Positions 1 to 10,353 of a DNA stretch of 64,000 bases are shown here, in pieces (the stretch's first letter is position 1; every line of letters begins with the position of its first letter). The notes under the pieces were generated by a model. The model searched no databases. It was not told where the DNA came from and was given only the letters and a program-made list of their open reading frames with translations. The stretch is taken from assembly GCA_023374025.1 (NCBI GenBank), contig SIJG01000004.1, positions 731,670 through 795,669 of the forward strand. Direction: 5' to 3'. The translations under genes were made by a program, and so were the position numbers. This DNA comes from Heterodera schachtii. Lineage: Eukaryota; Nematoda; Chromadorea; Rhabditida; Heteroderidae.

Positions 1-1187
1 ACTGAAAATTATAAGTGAATCACAAGAAAATTCAACATTTGGGCCTAAAATCCCGAGACAATTGGTGCAATGTTTTCGGGATTCACCTATAGAATTAAAG
101 AATAAAACTGACAACTTATTAACTGAAAATATAAGTGAATCACAAGAAAATTCAACATTTGGGCCTAAATCCCGAGACAATTGGTGCAATGTTTTCGGGA
201 TTCACCTATAGAATTAAAGAATAAAACTGACAATTATAATTTTCAGTTAATAAGTTGTCAGTTTTATTCTTTAATTCTATAGGTGAATCCCGAAAACATT
301 GCACCAATTGACTTTTCTCGGGATTTTAGGCCCAAATGTTGAATTTTCTTGTGATTCACTTATAATTTTCAGTTAATAAGTTGTCAGTTTTATTCTTTAA
401 TTCTATAGGTCAATCCCGAAAACGTTGCACCAATTGACTTTTCTCGGGATTTTAGGCCCAAATGTTGAATTTTCTTGTGATTCACCTATAATTTTCAGTT
501 AATAAGTTGTCAGTTTTATTCTTTAATTCTATAGGTGAATCCCGAAAACATTGCACCAATTGACTTTTCTCGGGATTTTAGGCCCAAATGTTGAATTTTC
601 TTGTGATTCACTTATAATTTTCAGTTAATAAGTTGTCAGTTTTATTCTTTAATTCTATAGGTCAATCCCGAAAACGTTGCACCAATTGACTTTTCTCGGG
701 ATTTTAGGCCCAAATGTTGAATTTTCTTGTGATTCACCTATAATTTTCAGTTAATTAGTTGTCAGTTTTATTCTTTAATTCTATAGGTGAATCCCGAAAA
801 CATTGCACCAATTGACTTTTCTCGGGATTTTAGGCCCAAATGTTGAATTTTCTTGTGATTCACTTATAATTTTCAGTTAATAAGTTGTCAGTTTTATTCT
901 TTAATTCTATAGGTGAATCCCGAAAACATTGCACCAATTGACTTTTCTCGGGATTTTAGGCCCAAATGTTGAATTTTCTTGTGATTCACTTATAATTTTC
1001 AGTTAATAAGTTGTCAGTTTTATTCTTTAATTCTATAGGTGAATCCCGAAAACATTGCACCAATTGACTTTTCTCGGGATTTTAGGCCCAAATGTTGAAT
1101 TTTCTTGTGATTCACTTATAATTTTCAGTTAATAAGTTGTCAGTTTTATTCTTTAATTCTATAGGTGAATCCCGAAAACATTGCACC
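1..1187. repeat. 126-bp satellite with an inverted junction
   Basis: A tandem array with a period of 126 bp is visible from about 240 to 1187; the motif TTTTCAGTTAATAAG recurs at 240, 366, 492, 618, 744 (as TTAATTAG), 870, 996 and 1122. The first 237 bases are the same unit in the opposite orientation, so the array flips near 235-241. The two inverted units are shorter (about 121 bp) because they lack a few bases next to CAATTGGTGC. Alternate units differ by small changes (GTGAATCCC or GTCAATCCC). The array ends in mid-unit at 1187, directly against integrase coding sequence. No coding role is seen. Confidence 0.93.
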
Positions 1188-2233
1188 ACAGTGACATTGA
1201 GGCAATGGTAAAGCATTGTGCGGAATGCCAATTCGCCGCCAAAATGCCGCCGAAAGCGCCACTTCGACCATGGCCAACTCCTGGTGAAGTTTTTGGACGT
1301 GTCCATATTGATTTTGCAGGCCCATGTGCCGATGGCAACATTTATCTCATCTTCGTGGATGCACTTTCCAAATGGCCTGAAGTGATGCAGATGCGCACAA
1401 CAACAGCCAAAGGCACAATCGAAGCTTTAAATTTGGTATTCCATCGGTATGGTGCCCCCAAGGAAATAGTGTCTGACAATGGACCACCATTTACCTCCCA
1501 TGAATTTAAGGACTTTTGCAGGCTTAAAGGCATTAAGCACAAGTTCTCCCCGCCATATCAGCCGCACTGCAACGGTCAAGCTGAGCGGATGGTGGACACA
1601 TTCAAACGGCAGGCAAAGAAAAACGCAAAATCCAAAAATCAGCAATGGATTTCGGAATTTTTGTTTGCGTACCGGTCCTCGCCGAGTCCAATTTTGAATG
1701 GTTTTTCCCCTGCAGAATTGTTTTTGGGAAGAACACTCCGCACACCATTGTCGATGCTTGAACCAAAACAGCACGCGCCGAACGAGAACGACAACAGACG
1801 TGGGCAGTACCAAGCGAAAATGTCACAGCAGTACAACCATCATCATGGCACAAGAAGCCGTTCATTCAAATCTGGAGACTCTGTCTTAGTTTTGAATTAC
1901 AGAAGGAGTGGTAAGCCATCTTGGTTGGAAGGTAAAATTGTGAGTGGTAGTGGCTTGATTTGGAAAATCGAAATTCCAATCCTTGGAATTACCGTAACGC
2001 GTCATGTCAATCAAATGCGTTCATTTTCCCCCACCATTTCTAGTAAGATTTCGTCTGATCAGAACCAAGCCGCTCCGCAACAACACATTCCTCCAATGGT
2101 ACCAATTCAAAATGATCAAGGACCTGTCCATGATCGTGATCAAACTCCTGTCCGTGACCACACACCCGAAAGAGTCAAATCTCCTCGTCCGCAGCGACAG
2201 CGCAAGAAGCCTGATCGCTATTCGCCCGGCTAA
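1188..2233 (+). CDS. retrotransposon integrase, 5'-truncated
   Basis: This open frame of about 348 residues has the order of a Ty3/Gypsy integrase. A partial zinc-binding region ends in HCAEC, and the core follows with acidic residues in HIDFAGP, SDNGPPF and NGQAERMVDTF. These form a normal DDE triad that would carry out cDNA strand transfer. A basic, Pro/Gln-rich tail (RPQRQRKKPDRY) ends the protein. The histidine half of the HHCC zinc finger and everything upstream are lost at the satellite junction. The frame has no ATG near its start and runs back into the satellite, so it is a pol fragment and not a free-standing gene. The catalytic core looks undamaged. Confidence 0.88.
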
Positions 2234-2265
2234 TTGCCACGGACGGTCTTTCCAAAAGAGGGAGA

Positions 2266-2531
2266 TGTTGGATGTGAAGATATTTAATTATATTAAGTAT
2301 CGACACGATTACTTTTATTGATTAGTTATTTGTTGATGGGTCAACTCCCATCGACCATTCTTTGTCATTCGTGTCTTTTGTGTCATTTCGTGTTATTTTG
2401 CATTTCGGTGTTTTATTTTCGGACTCTCTTAATTTGACTCCGTCGTTATTTTATTATTATTTTGTGATTCTAATTTTATTGTTTATTCATTTAATAAATT
2501 TATCTTGTTTGTGTGTTAGCAAAACACAACA
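2266..2531 (+). repeat. putative 3' LTR of the retrotransposon
   Basis: A purine-rich stretch (AAAAGAGGGAGA) after the integrase stop is followed by sequence starting TGTTG at 2266. The first matching inverted end, CAACA, is at 2527-2531, giving a 266-bp LTR with TG...CA termini. A poly(A)-signal-like TTAATAAATT lies inside at about 2488. The boundaries are inferred, because there is no 5' LTR for comparison. Confidence 0.6.
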
Positions 2532-2958
2532 CCGGGATGTTTGTTTAACTTGCTCCGTGTTCGTAAACGCCGTGCTCGGTCCCAATTTCGGGTTTTGCCG
2601 TTCATTTCCTGGATGCTGATTTGACTGACTCGGAATAAATGACTTGGAAAAATTTCAGAAAATACATCCCTAAGAATTGAAAAATTCTCTCAAACATTGA
2701 TCGCTAAAATTTTATTTTTTTACTTGTTGAAAAATTTTCCTTATTCGAAAAACATTATGAAAATATTTAATTAATCATTTAAATGACTAAATTTTTTCAT
2801 TCCACTTTGAAGAAAAATTATAAGACCAATTTAAGTAAATGAAAAATGAGAAATAAATTCTTAATTAAATGATCAAATTAAAGCCATTCCATGCAAACCG
2901 TTTCACAACAAGAACATGATGGCTTGTCGCAGCACAAAAATTTAACAACAGCAGCAGA
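2532..2958. other. intergenic AT-rich sequence
   Basis: No gene, structured repeat or promoter can be supported here. The sequence is mainly A/T runs between the retrotransposon LTR and the 3' end of the minus-strand secreted-protein gene. Confidence 0.5.
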
Positions 2959-3982
2959 TTACGAGTAAAGCTTCATATGTTCCCCCGCACACTCGTCCTT
3001 CTTCCGGAGTTCATTTACCAAATCTTCCGAGAAATTCTGATTTAAATAAATTTTAGAATGAATCATTACAATTACCGTATTCCGCTTCACCAGTTGGTAC
3101 TGTTTCTTAGGATGCACACAACATTTGAACTGATAGCACCTGAAATGGACAAATCAAAAGAAGAATTATTATTGCATATATTTTCAGTTTATTTTTATTT
3201 TTTTATTTTTGGTATCAATTTGCTTTTTAGAACAACTAATAATATTCGGTTTAATTTCACAAAAGAAAAAATTAAAGCGTGCATCTTACAAATCAGAAGA
3301 ATTGTTATTTGCTTATTTGAAGATTTAAATTTTTTTAAAATACCGAATTTGTTTTTTAAAAGAAAACATCTTAAATTTAAAACAAATATTTTTGGTTTGT
3401 GAATCCTTCCCAAAAATCACGAACAGATATTTATTTGAAATCCTAGATTGAGGCACAAAATAGGAAAAGTAATTTGAAACCCGCAAAATAATTATCAAAA
3501 TTAGCACCAATCAACAAATTAGAACAATTAATATTAATGTCTAAAAATATTACAGGTTTTTTCGGTTGAAAAAGCAGTAACTGGGTCTCGCTTTTTTGGA
3601 CCAAAAATTTCTTCCAGATTTGTTTTGCCGATGGGTTGGTTTTGTGTGCGCTTTGTCCGTTGGTCGCCAGACCAAGGTTTTAATTGATCGCTCTCGGTTT
3701 CCAAATCCCTTTCTGCTTGGCCTTTGTGTGCCGAGGTGTTCGTTTGGCTTGCTCCTGGTACGATATAATTTTCGGAAAAGCGCATTTTTTCGCATTTCTT
3801 TTTGACTACATGTTGGACACAAAACTCAAATTAATTTTTAATTTAAATTTCAAAAAAATTCTTTCGTATCTAAAAATCTTTTATTCTATTGAATTTTTTT
3901 ATAACTTACCATACAAGATGGCACGCAATGCCGCGACCATCAGGATGGCGAATTGGACGAACAGCTTGAGGCTTACGGCCAT
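2959..3982 (-). CDS. small secreted basic protein with clustered cysteines, unknown family
   Basis: Four exons on the minus strand (3982-3910, 3797-3554, 3139-3076, 3036-2959) join with consistent phase at every junction to give 152 residues. Residues 1-24 (MAVSLKLFVQFAILMVAALR...) form a signal peptide. The mature protein is very basic, rich in Arg, Lys and Asn, with cysteines only in the C-terminal third: SYCFF, LCYQFKCCVHPKK and DECAGEH. All introns are short GT-AG introns. I do not recognise the family. A secreted basic pro-protein with a disulfide-bonded tail is an inference. Its start lies about 110 bp from the plus-strand gene at 4094, so the two may share a divergent promoter. Confidence 0.72.
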
Positions 3983-4093
3983 TTGGAGTTTTGATGGTTC
4001 GACTTTGAGGATTGAAGAAAGTTGAAGAAATTCATGATTTTCCTAAAGGATTTGAAATCGCTTAGTGATTTTTAAAGGGATTTGAAGTCGGTT

Positions 4094-5310
4094 ATGATTT
4101 TGCTGGGCCTATCAGCGGCTATTTATGCAGCTCATTTTGGGCGGAGTTTAGGCTTAAAGCCGACCGATCCGTCGATGGTCGTCCGTCCGTTTGCGGCGGC
4201 CCCGCCCCAATTTCCCAGCAAATTGTCCACTGCTTTTTTACACAGAAATTGGCTTTTTGAATTCCAGTGCCAAAAGTGGTGAGTCACCATTTTGCTCATC
4301 CCCAACCGCTGCTGGTAGCCCCATAATTCTGTCCATTTATTAACATCGGAATTTTCTGCTTTTCCCAACGATTGACGGTGATTCATCTCTATTTTGCCCA
4401 TTTTGTCGGTAATTTGTCCATTAAAACAGTGAACAAAAAAAGCTATTTTTCCAACAGATGAACGGAAGTGGCAAAAAGAGAGGAATAAATTATAAAATGA
4501 TTTTACAAAAATAATTTTGGTTTACTATACGAATTGATTTTATCAAAAAAAATAAATAAATATAAATTTTTAGGGAACGATTACGGTAAAAGTCGGACAT
4601 TTCGGTTAAATGTTTTGATAATTGATAGATAAACAAACGTGAATGTGTTTTGATAAATGAGAGCCAAACGCTAATTGTAAGCTCCATAATGGTATGGTAA
4701 AAAACGGTTTTTTCGTTAATGGTTTTGAATCATTGTAATTTAAAATGCAACTACAAATTAGTTTAAGAATATTTTACAAAAAAAAATATAAGTCATATTC
4801 ACTTAGAAAAAAAAAATTCATATGGTTTAAACGAAATAAATTTTTTTTTAATTTCCTTCCTTCATTTTCAATTTAAAATTTCGCAACGTAATTGCGGGCC
4901 CACTAAAAAGCCGCAATTTCCTTAATACGCAATTGTGTTCAGCCTGGCCAAAAATGTTCTGTATAATAAATTTTTTTATTATTTAAAATTCGAAATTAAA
5001 ACATTTAAAAGAAAGCTGTTTATTTTTCAATCAAATAAGAAATAATATAAATCACAAAGAAAAGCTGGTCGGATAAAGATGAATTGTCGTAATCAGCCAT
5101 CGGATCAACAAATTGACTTAGAACATCCCTCACTAAATTTAAAAATTTACAATCGTTCTTTCTTCACATGTATTCTCATTCATACTTGGAAAAAAATTAA
5201 CTTTATGAAGCAAAAATTGATCCCGATCTCGAAAACTCCGACTGATTTGTTCCACTACGACCCCGACAAAGCTGGAGACCGTCTTTTCACACCCCGAAGG
5301 GTCGATTACT
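4094..5310 (+). CDS. candidate gene with N-terminal hydrophobic segment, exon structure unresolved
   Basis: An ATG at 4094 opens a frame whose first residues (MILLGLSAAIYAAHF) resemble a signal peptide or membrane anchor. The exon ends at a good donor after 4278 (AAGTG|GTGAGT). A second coding-looking stretch at about 5212-5310 ends in KAGDRLFTPRRVDY and a stop. A possible small middle exon near 5066-5089 has splice sites, but its phase does not fit the last exon. I cannot connect the parts with confidence, and no family is recognised. The promoter region would be shared with the divergent gene at 3982. Confidence 0.35.
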
Positions 5311-6180
5311 GACCTAACATATTTAATTATTTATTTTTTATCATTTGCTATTCAAATAATTTTATTTACACATTGCATAATTAACATAAATATTTTGTGC
5401 ACAGGAAATAAGCCAGTCCGATCCGACGTGTGCGATATGAATCATTAATCAATTCCATCGGTGGTCCAATTCCATCCCATTTTTCCATCACAACACATTC
5501 ACAATTAGTGTTAAAGCTAATAATGGGCGAAATGTAGGAAACTAATAAAGTGCATAGAAAATATATAAAATAAATGTGTAAAAATATTCAGAAATGCCTT
5601 ACGAACATTTGTGGACAATTTCGGGAAAAAAATAAAAAAATTCTTGAAAAAATTAACAAAATTCAGAAAAATGGAAGGCAAGTTTTGGCTTCATCACTAT
5701 AATATCTATTATAAATTTGAGATATACTCAAATATAATTTTACTTTTTTGCGATAAAAATTATTTCAAATGAACAGGATATTTATTATATAAGTGCTGAA
5801 CACCTGCTCCACTAAATTCAGATTCCCGACATTTTTGGGCATCGGATTTCAGATCCCGACAAGATTTGTCAGTATGGCAAAAGAAATTTAAAAGAGGTCG
5901 GTGGAAAAGCCTCGTTGAGAAGTAATTTCAAATTATTAAAACCGATGACAGTGACCATTTATCAACAGATGAACTTGATCCAGCTGACATCCTTGGCAAT
6001 GGTTCAACAACAAATTCTTCGCACCGACAATTCAAAGCGGTACGGTCATTTTTACATGGGACATTTAATAAGTATTTAAATAGTTATAAAAAAGCTTAAA
6101 ATAGGTTTTTGGGGGGGGGGGGGGAATTTTTGAGAAATTTTTCCAATAATGCGGATTAGTAATTTACAAAAAGTAGGCCG
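5311..6180. other. intergenic region with one coding-looking fragment
   Basis: Most of this is A/T-rich with no gene. Around 5940-6045 a stretch reads as STDELDPADILGNG and then ends at a possible donor (GCG|GTACGG). It looks like a stray exon or transposon fragment, but nothing upstream or downstream supports it. A run of about 15 G residues lies at 6110-6124. Confidence 0.35.
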
Positions 6181-6279
6181 GCACTTTGGTCACCATGCGC
6201 ACGTCCCTATGTTGTGCCGAGCATTTCGAGTTTTCATTATGGAAGTCATGGAGCACGGAGCAGTCGTCGCCCACCCCGT

Positions 6280-6430
6280 AATTTTTTAAAAAATTTTCTC
6301 CGTTTACAGGTTCCATTAAAAATTACAAAATTTTCCCGAACGCGCCTATCGGCGCTGCAGAACTCCCACTGTGTTGTTCCCCAAAAGTTTTTGGCAAAGA
6401 TGCGCCGAAAAAAGCGGATCTGTCCCAATC
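6280..6430. repeat. copy of a dispersed repeat with a GC-rich hairpin core
   Basis: The core CGCGCCTATCGGCGC, preceded by AATTACAAAATTTTCCC and followed by CCCCAAAAGTTTTTGGC, matches several other sites in the window (near 19640, 23145, 23280, 25800, 30535 and 59740). In this A/T-rich region the short GC palindrome stands out. It is probably part of a mobile-element family and is not coding. Confidence 0.6.
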
Positions 6431-6829
6431 GCTTTTCTAAATTTTTCGGGATTATCGGGATTCGGTCTGGGTCCCTCCGACCCCAGCAGCTGTCCGGTTT
6501 CTAGTGGAGGGGAGGGGGGAACGTATTGGGTGTACCGACATTTGCGCCGCGAAACTTGCGCCGACCCACAATTCCAAAAATAAATTTTAAAATCATGCAA
6601 ATATTATATTTTTATTTTCTTGGCGATCACCCCTCCCCTAAAAAACTGAATGAATATAAATGAGGAAATGATCGGTCTGTCACACTGCCGAGCTATGACA
6701 AAGATTCAATTTTGATCAATGCACAGATGAGGGATCTGAAATACATTAATCGTAAAAAAATTAAAAATTAAAATTAAATTATAATATTTAATGAATTTAA
6801 AATAAAATTATAGTCAAAATGTAAAAATG

Positions 6830-6975
6830 GTACAATCCGAGGCACCAAAAAATTTCGGGAGTCGTAATTCCAAGGCCCAAAAATTTTCGGAAGTCGGAAT
6901 TCCGAGGCCCAAAAAGGTCGGAAGTCGGAATTCCGAGGCTCAAAAATTTTCGGAAGTCCGAATGCGCATATTTCG
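6830..6975. repeat. short tandem repeat of about 35 bp
   Basis: Four imperfect units share the core GTCGGAATTCCGAGGC followed by CCAAAAATTTTCGGAA. Related but scattered units occur near 31580-31690 and 50170-50350, so this is a dispersed family that has expanded locally here. Confidence 0.6.
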
Positions 6976-7174
6976 CCACTTTTCGTGCGTATTTTTTGCA
7001 GCCTGATAATGACTATAATTTTGCCAAATTATTGTGATCCTTCAATTGCCAATTCAATATATGACTATAATTCTGCCCCATAAAAGAGGGGTCCCTTGAC
7101 ACGTAGCAAATCATAACAGTCCTGCCTCCATCATATCACTCACATCGGAACCGCTCAGTTGGGCCCCGGCACAG

Positions 7175-7379
7175 TTGGGCCCCAGCGGTTTTTTGGCTAT
7201 AACTTTTTTCTTTGTCAACCAAATCCAAAATTGTTGGTATCATTCGAAAGTCCAAAGAAATCCTCTATTAGTCTACAAAATTCTGAAAAATTTCGTTGAG
7301 GTTCAAAAAAGTTATGGCCTGAAGAATTCAAAAAAACTAATTTTCCAACTTTTTTGGCCATAAATTTGTTGGTATTTCA
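7175..7379. repeat. dispersed repeat containing GGTATCATTCGAAAG
   Basis: The segment with TTGGTATCATTCGAAAG and flanking TTATGGC/AACTTTTTT text is also found near 45225-45290 and 57290-57350, and more diverged near 41680. It is a non-coding repeat that borders block A and lies near the end of block B. Confidence 0.45.
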
Positions 7380-7399
7380 GAAAATACAAATTTCATTCA

Positions 7400-9245
7400 C
7401 CAACCGAACGATTTTTGTCGGGAATGAAAATTTTATATTTAGGTTGTTAGTACATTTAAAAAATAAAACCATTAAAAAAATGTAAATTTTAAAACAATGA
7501 TTTGAAAATTTAAAAAAAAAACTATTAAAAATCTTTTAAATTGATTTTTTAAAAATCCGGTCTTAATAAGCATATTTTTTAGATACACTGATAAAGTCAA
7601 CTTGTCTTCTTTTGTACCAATTGTCGAATTCAATTTTATGATATCGGACAATTTTTTGACAATTAACAATGGTAACAATTAGCCGAATTATATGTGCAAT
7701 TAATTTTTAAAATTTGCAGTTTCTCCGAATCCAAAAAGTTTTTACAAAGAATTTTTTGAAGAATCAAAGCTTGGCTCATTTTTGAAAGAATATGCCGGAC
7801 TTTGGCTGTTGGCAGCGGACATTATGCCAAACTTACGCCAAAAATTGACAAAATTAATTTTTATGTTGCCGGACAAATGCAGACTTATTCACGTAGCGTC
7901 ATCCTCAAAATTGCGCCACATTTGATCATATGGAATTTGAGAAGAAGCATCGCTTCGTCCGTCAAATTAACCCACTCGTAAATATATATAAAAATTTATA
8001 ATTTATTTATATTTATTTCACCAGAATTTGTTCTATTGGCTGCACATTGTTTTGACAAATTGACAGAAAATAAACTAATTCTACTTGGTTAATATAAATT
8101 AAAAGAAAATCGGAGATTTAAGAATTAAATAAAGATTTCAGATAATTTAATTTAATTTTAATATACTAAAAAAATTATTGCTTTAAATTAAAAGATTTTT
8201 ATATTTAAAGTATATCTTTATATAATTAAATTATATAAATATTTTACACAATTTAATTTTTTTTTACATTTAAAAATATAATTATGTAATTTAATGAAAT
8301 AAATATTTATATAATTTAATTTCTTTTTTAATTTTATAAAAATATAAATATAATAAATTGGATTATTCCATTTTTTAGGTTTTGGGCAAACTCATGCGAT
8401 ATTATGAGCAAAACATATGATGGATTTTTAGTTCAATTGCTCCGTCACACCGATACGAATGTGTTTATCCACTTAATGTATAAGAGGAACGCTGGCCTAC
8501 ACGATTAGGCATTAATTAAGCAATTTAGAAAATAATTCTTTACTAATTAAATTCGGAGACATTTTTAGATGGATAAAATAGTCGAACTTTCATCAACAAT
8601 TTTTCCAATTTGCATTCATTGCGAGACCAGTGAAAAATTTGAAGAAGGAAAAGCATATATTGCTGGATGGGGATATTTAAAGAGTAAGCTTAGTCAATTA
8701 GTTAATTCGCAAGCATAAATATTTTTAAATAAAAATAAAATCCAAAATTTAATAATTAAATATTAAATTTAAAATAAAATTAATAAAAGAGTGAGTTCTT
8801 TAGATAGTTGTACTCAAAAGTCCCAAAAGCGTCCATTAACGCTAATGGGTCGTAGTGCTCAATTATTGAAATGCAATAAATCATTCTTTAATGATGGACA
8901 GGAACGTATTTGCATTGAGAAGAATACCATTGAGCAAGTTGGCAAATTTATTTTTAATTCTTTTAACGTTGTTTTAAATATTTAAATGTAATTTATGCTA
9001 ATTTTTATGTAAAATAATAATTAATTTAAAAGTATAATAATAAATTAAGGGCGATAGCGGTGGGCCTTTGTTGGCCACAAATGGCAAAATTCTGTCCAAA
9101 TTGGCGTTACAATAAAAACAAAAATTTTTAGAAAAGATATTTAAATTAAATTTGTTTTTGAAAGGTATTTTGAACATTTATTCTCCTCTCGACGTTTGTT
9201 GGATTGAGGAAATTGCTGATGTCATGCGGAATTTAATTGATTTAT
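7400..9245 (+). pseudogene. decayed trypsin-like serine protease (block A copy)
   Basis: This is the counterpart of the protease gene at 45937-48437. Recognisable parts are the pro-region exon (PNPKSFYKEFFEE at 7733), the end of the His exon (VLLAAHCFDK, about 8020-8070), the exon with the catalytic Asp, IAGWGYLK near 8660, the Cys-rich exon near 8790-8950 and GDSGGPLLATNG at 9050. It is dead. The exon part that carries the mature N-terminus (ISGGAKIDIKH in block B) has been deleted between 7990 and 8020. The codon after the catalytic Asp region is a stop (TTG to TAG, about 8505). The region after GDSGG is also out of frame. Confidence 0.88.
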
Positions 9246-9621
9246 TTTTCTGTTGGCAATGTTTGATTTTATAATATTTTTTTTTTGAATTTTATACATT
9301 TATACATGAATATATATCAAAAATGGAAACAAATTTTACAAAGTTTAATAAAGTTTGACTTTCCTGTTCATTTCGTAGTTGGCATTACTTTAACTTTTCC
9401 TAAAAAATGTTTTCGGATTATCATAGAAAAAATGACAAATTTTACAACAAAGAAAAGGAAATTTATACAAAAAACAAAAATCCCATAACAATGAAAATGT
9501 AAATAAATTTAAATATAAATGAAAGGTGCCTCCTCAGATTTTTTTTTATCTCGTCAATAAATCGCATTTGTTCAAATTGTTTCTGAAAACTGTTCCGTTT
9601 TTCCATCAAAAAAATGCTCTC

Positions 9622-10353
9622 TCAATGGCCTCCTCCTGTCATTCTGCGAACTGCTTTAATGAATTCGGGTGATCCATTTTCATAAATTTGCTCAGCTTGG
9701 AAGTAATTTTTACCGTCCACAGAATAAGAGACAGGAGGAAGAGAAGTTGTTTTTGAACCCATTGGATTTTTCCACTTATTTATTGCAGATGAAGAAGAAG
9801 AACCGAATTGGTTTGATTGGTTGCTGATTAGCTTGTTTCCAAAATTGTTGTTGCTTTTTCTATTGCTACCAATGAATTCTTGGCCGATGTTTGAGCTGTT
9901 TTGGCCATGAGTTCGACTTGGATTAGAACTATCCAACAGAGGGATTTGGCCACTTGTCCAATTTGACTGGGTGAATTGTTGGCTGCCACTGTTATTGTTA
10001 CCCATGCCAAGGAATTCTTGGCCGATGTTTGAGGTGTTTTGGCCATGACTTTGACTTGAACTCGAATGACCACTTGCCCAATTTTGCTGGTTGAATTGAT
10101 AGCTTCCAAATGAATTGCTGCTATTAAATGGGTTGGACAAAAAATTGCTTCTTGCATTGTTATTGGCAGAGCCAATTTGGCTGGATGGTTGGCTTTCAAT
10201 ATTGCTATGAAATGGTTTGGACGATGATGAATTTTGTCCAATGTTACTCAAACTCAGCCAATTTTTTCCAAAATATTTACTGTTATTCTCATCCATTCCG
10301 TCACAGAGATTGGCACACAATGCCAACGTGCACAATGCCAAGAGCAGCACCAT
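9622..10353 (-). CDS. secreted Asn/Ser/Gln-rich repeat protein, copy 1
   Basis: This single-exon frame of 243 residues starts with a signal peptide (MVLLLALCTLALCANLCDG) followed by a conserved FGKNWLSL segment. The body is Asn, Ser and Gln rich and carries an irregular repeat built on SHGQNTSNIGQEF and SNPSRTHGQN. The C-terminus is conserved between paralogues (GSPEFIKAVRRMTGGGH). No known domain is recognised. It has paralogues at 12047-12769 and a broken one at 49330-49956, and it arose with the former by a local tandem duplication of about 2.4 kb that includes the 3' flank. A secreted low-complexity protein, possibly an effector, is an inference. Confidence 0.78.
   Translation of the reverse strand: MVLLLALCTLALCANLCDGMDENNSKYFGKNWLSLSNIGQNSSSSKPFHSNIESQPSSQIGSANNNARSNFLSNPFNSSNSFGSYQFNQQNWASGHSSSSQSHGQNTSNIGQEFLGMGNNNSGSQQFTQSNWTSGQIPLLDSSNPSRTHGQNSSNIGQEFIGSNRKSNNNFGNKLISNQSNQFGSSSSSAINKWKNPMGSKTTSLPPVSYSVDGKNYFQAEQIYENGSPEFIKAVRRMTGGGH

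Larger units (their letters stand above)
1188..2531 (+). mobile_element. 3' part of a Ty3/Gypsy-type LTR retrotransposon
   Basis: The element is represented by the distal part of its pol gene (integrase, to 2233), a purine-rich tract (about 2253-2264) and a putative 3' LTR (2266-2531). The gag, protease and reverse-transcriptase regions and the 5' LTR are absent; the satellite array sits where they should be. It is therefore a truncated, probably immobile copy. No target-site duplication can be tested because the left end is missing. Confidence 0.8.

Noticed and set aside
1..1187. Possible CRISPR-like array because of regular repeats
   Set aside because: The units are contiguous 126-bp satellite repeats without variable spacers, in eukaryotic DNA.
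9622..9690. Resemblance of the conserved ending TGGGH to plant CEP-type peptide termini
   Set aside because: Only the last residues are similar and the proline-rich part of such peptides is missing, so no claim of mimicry is made.
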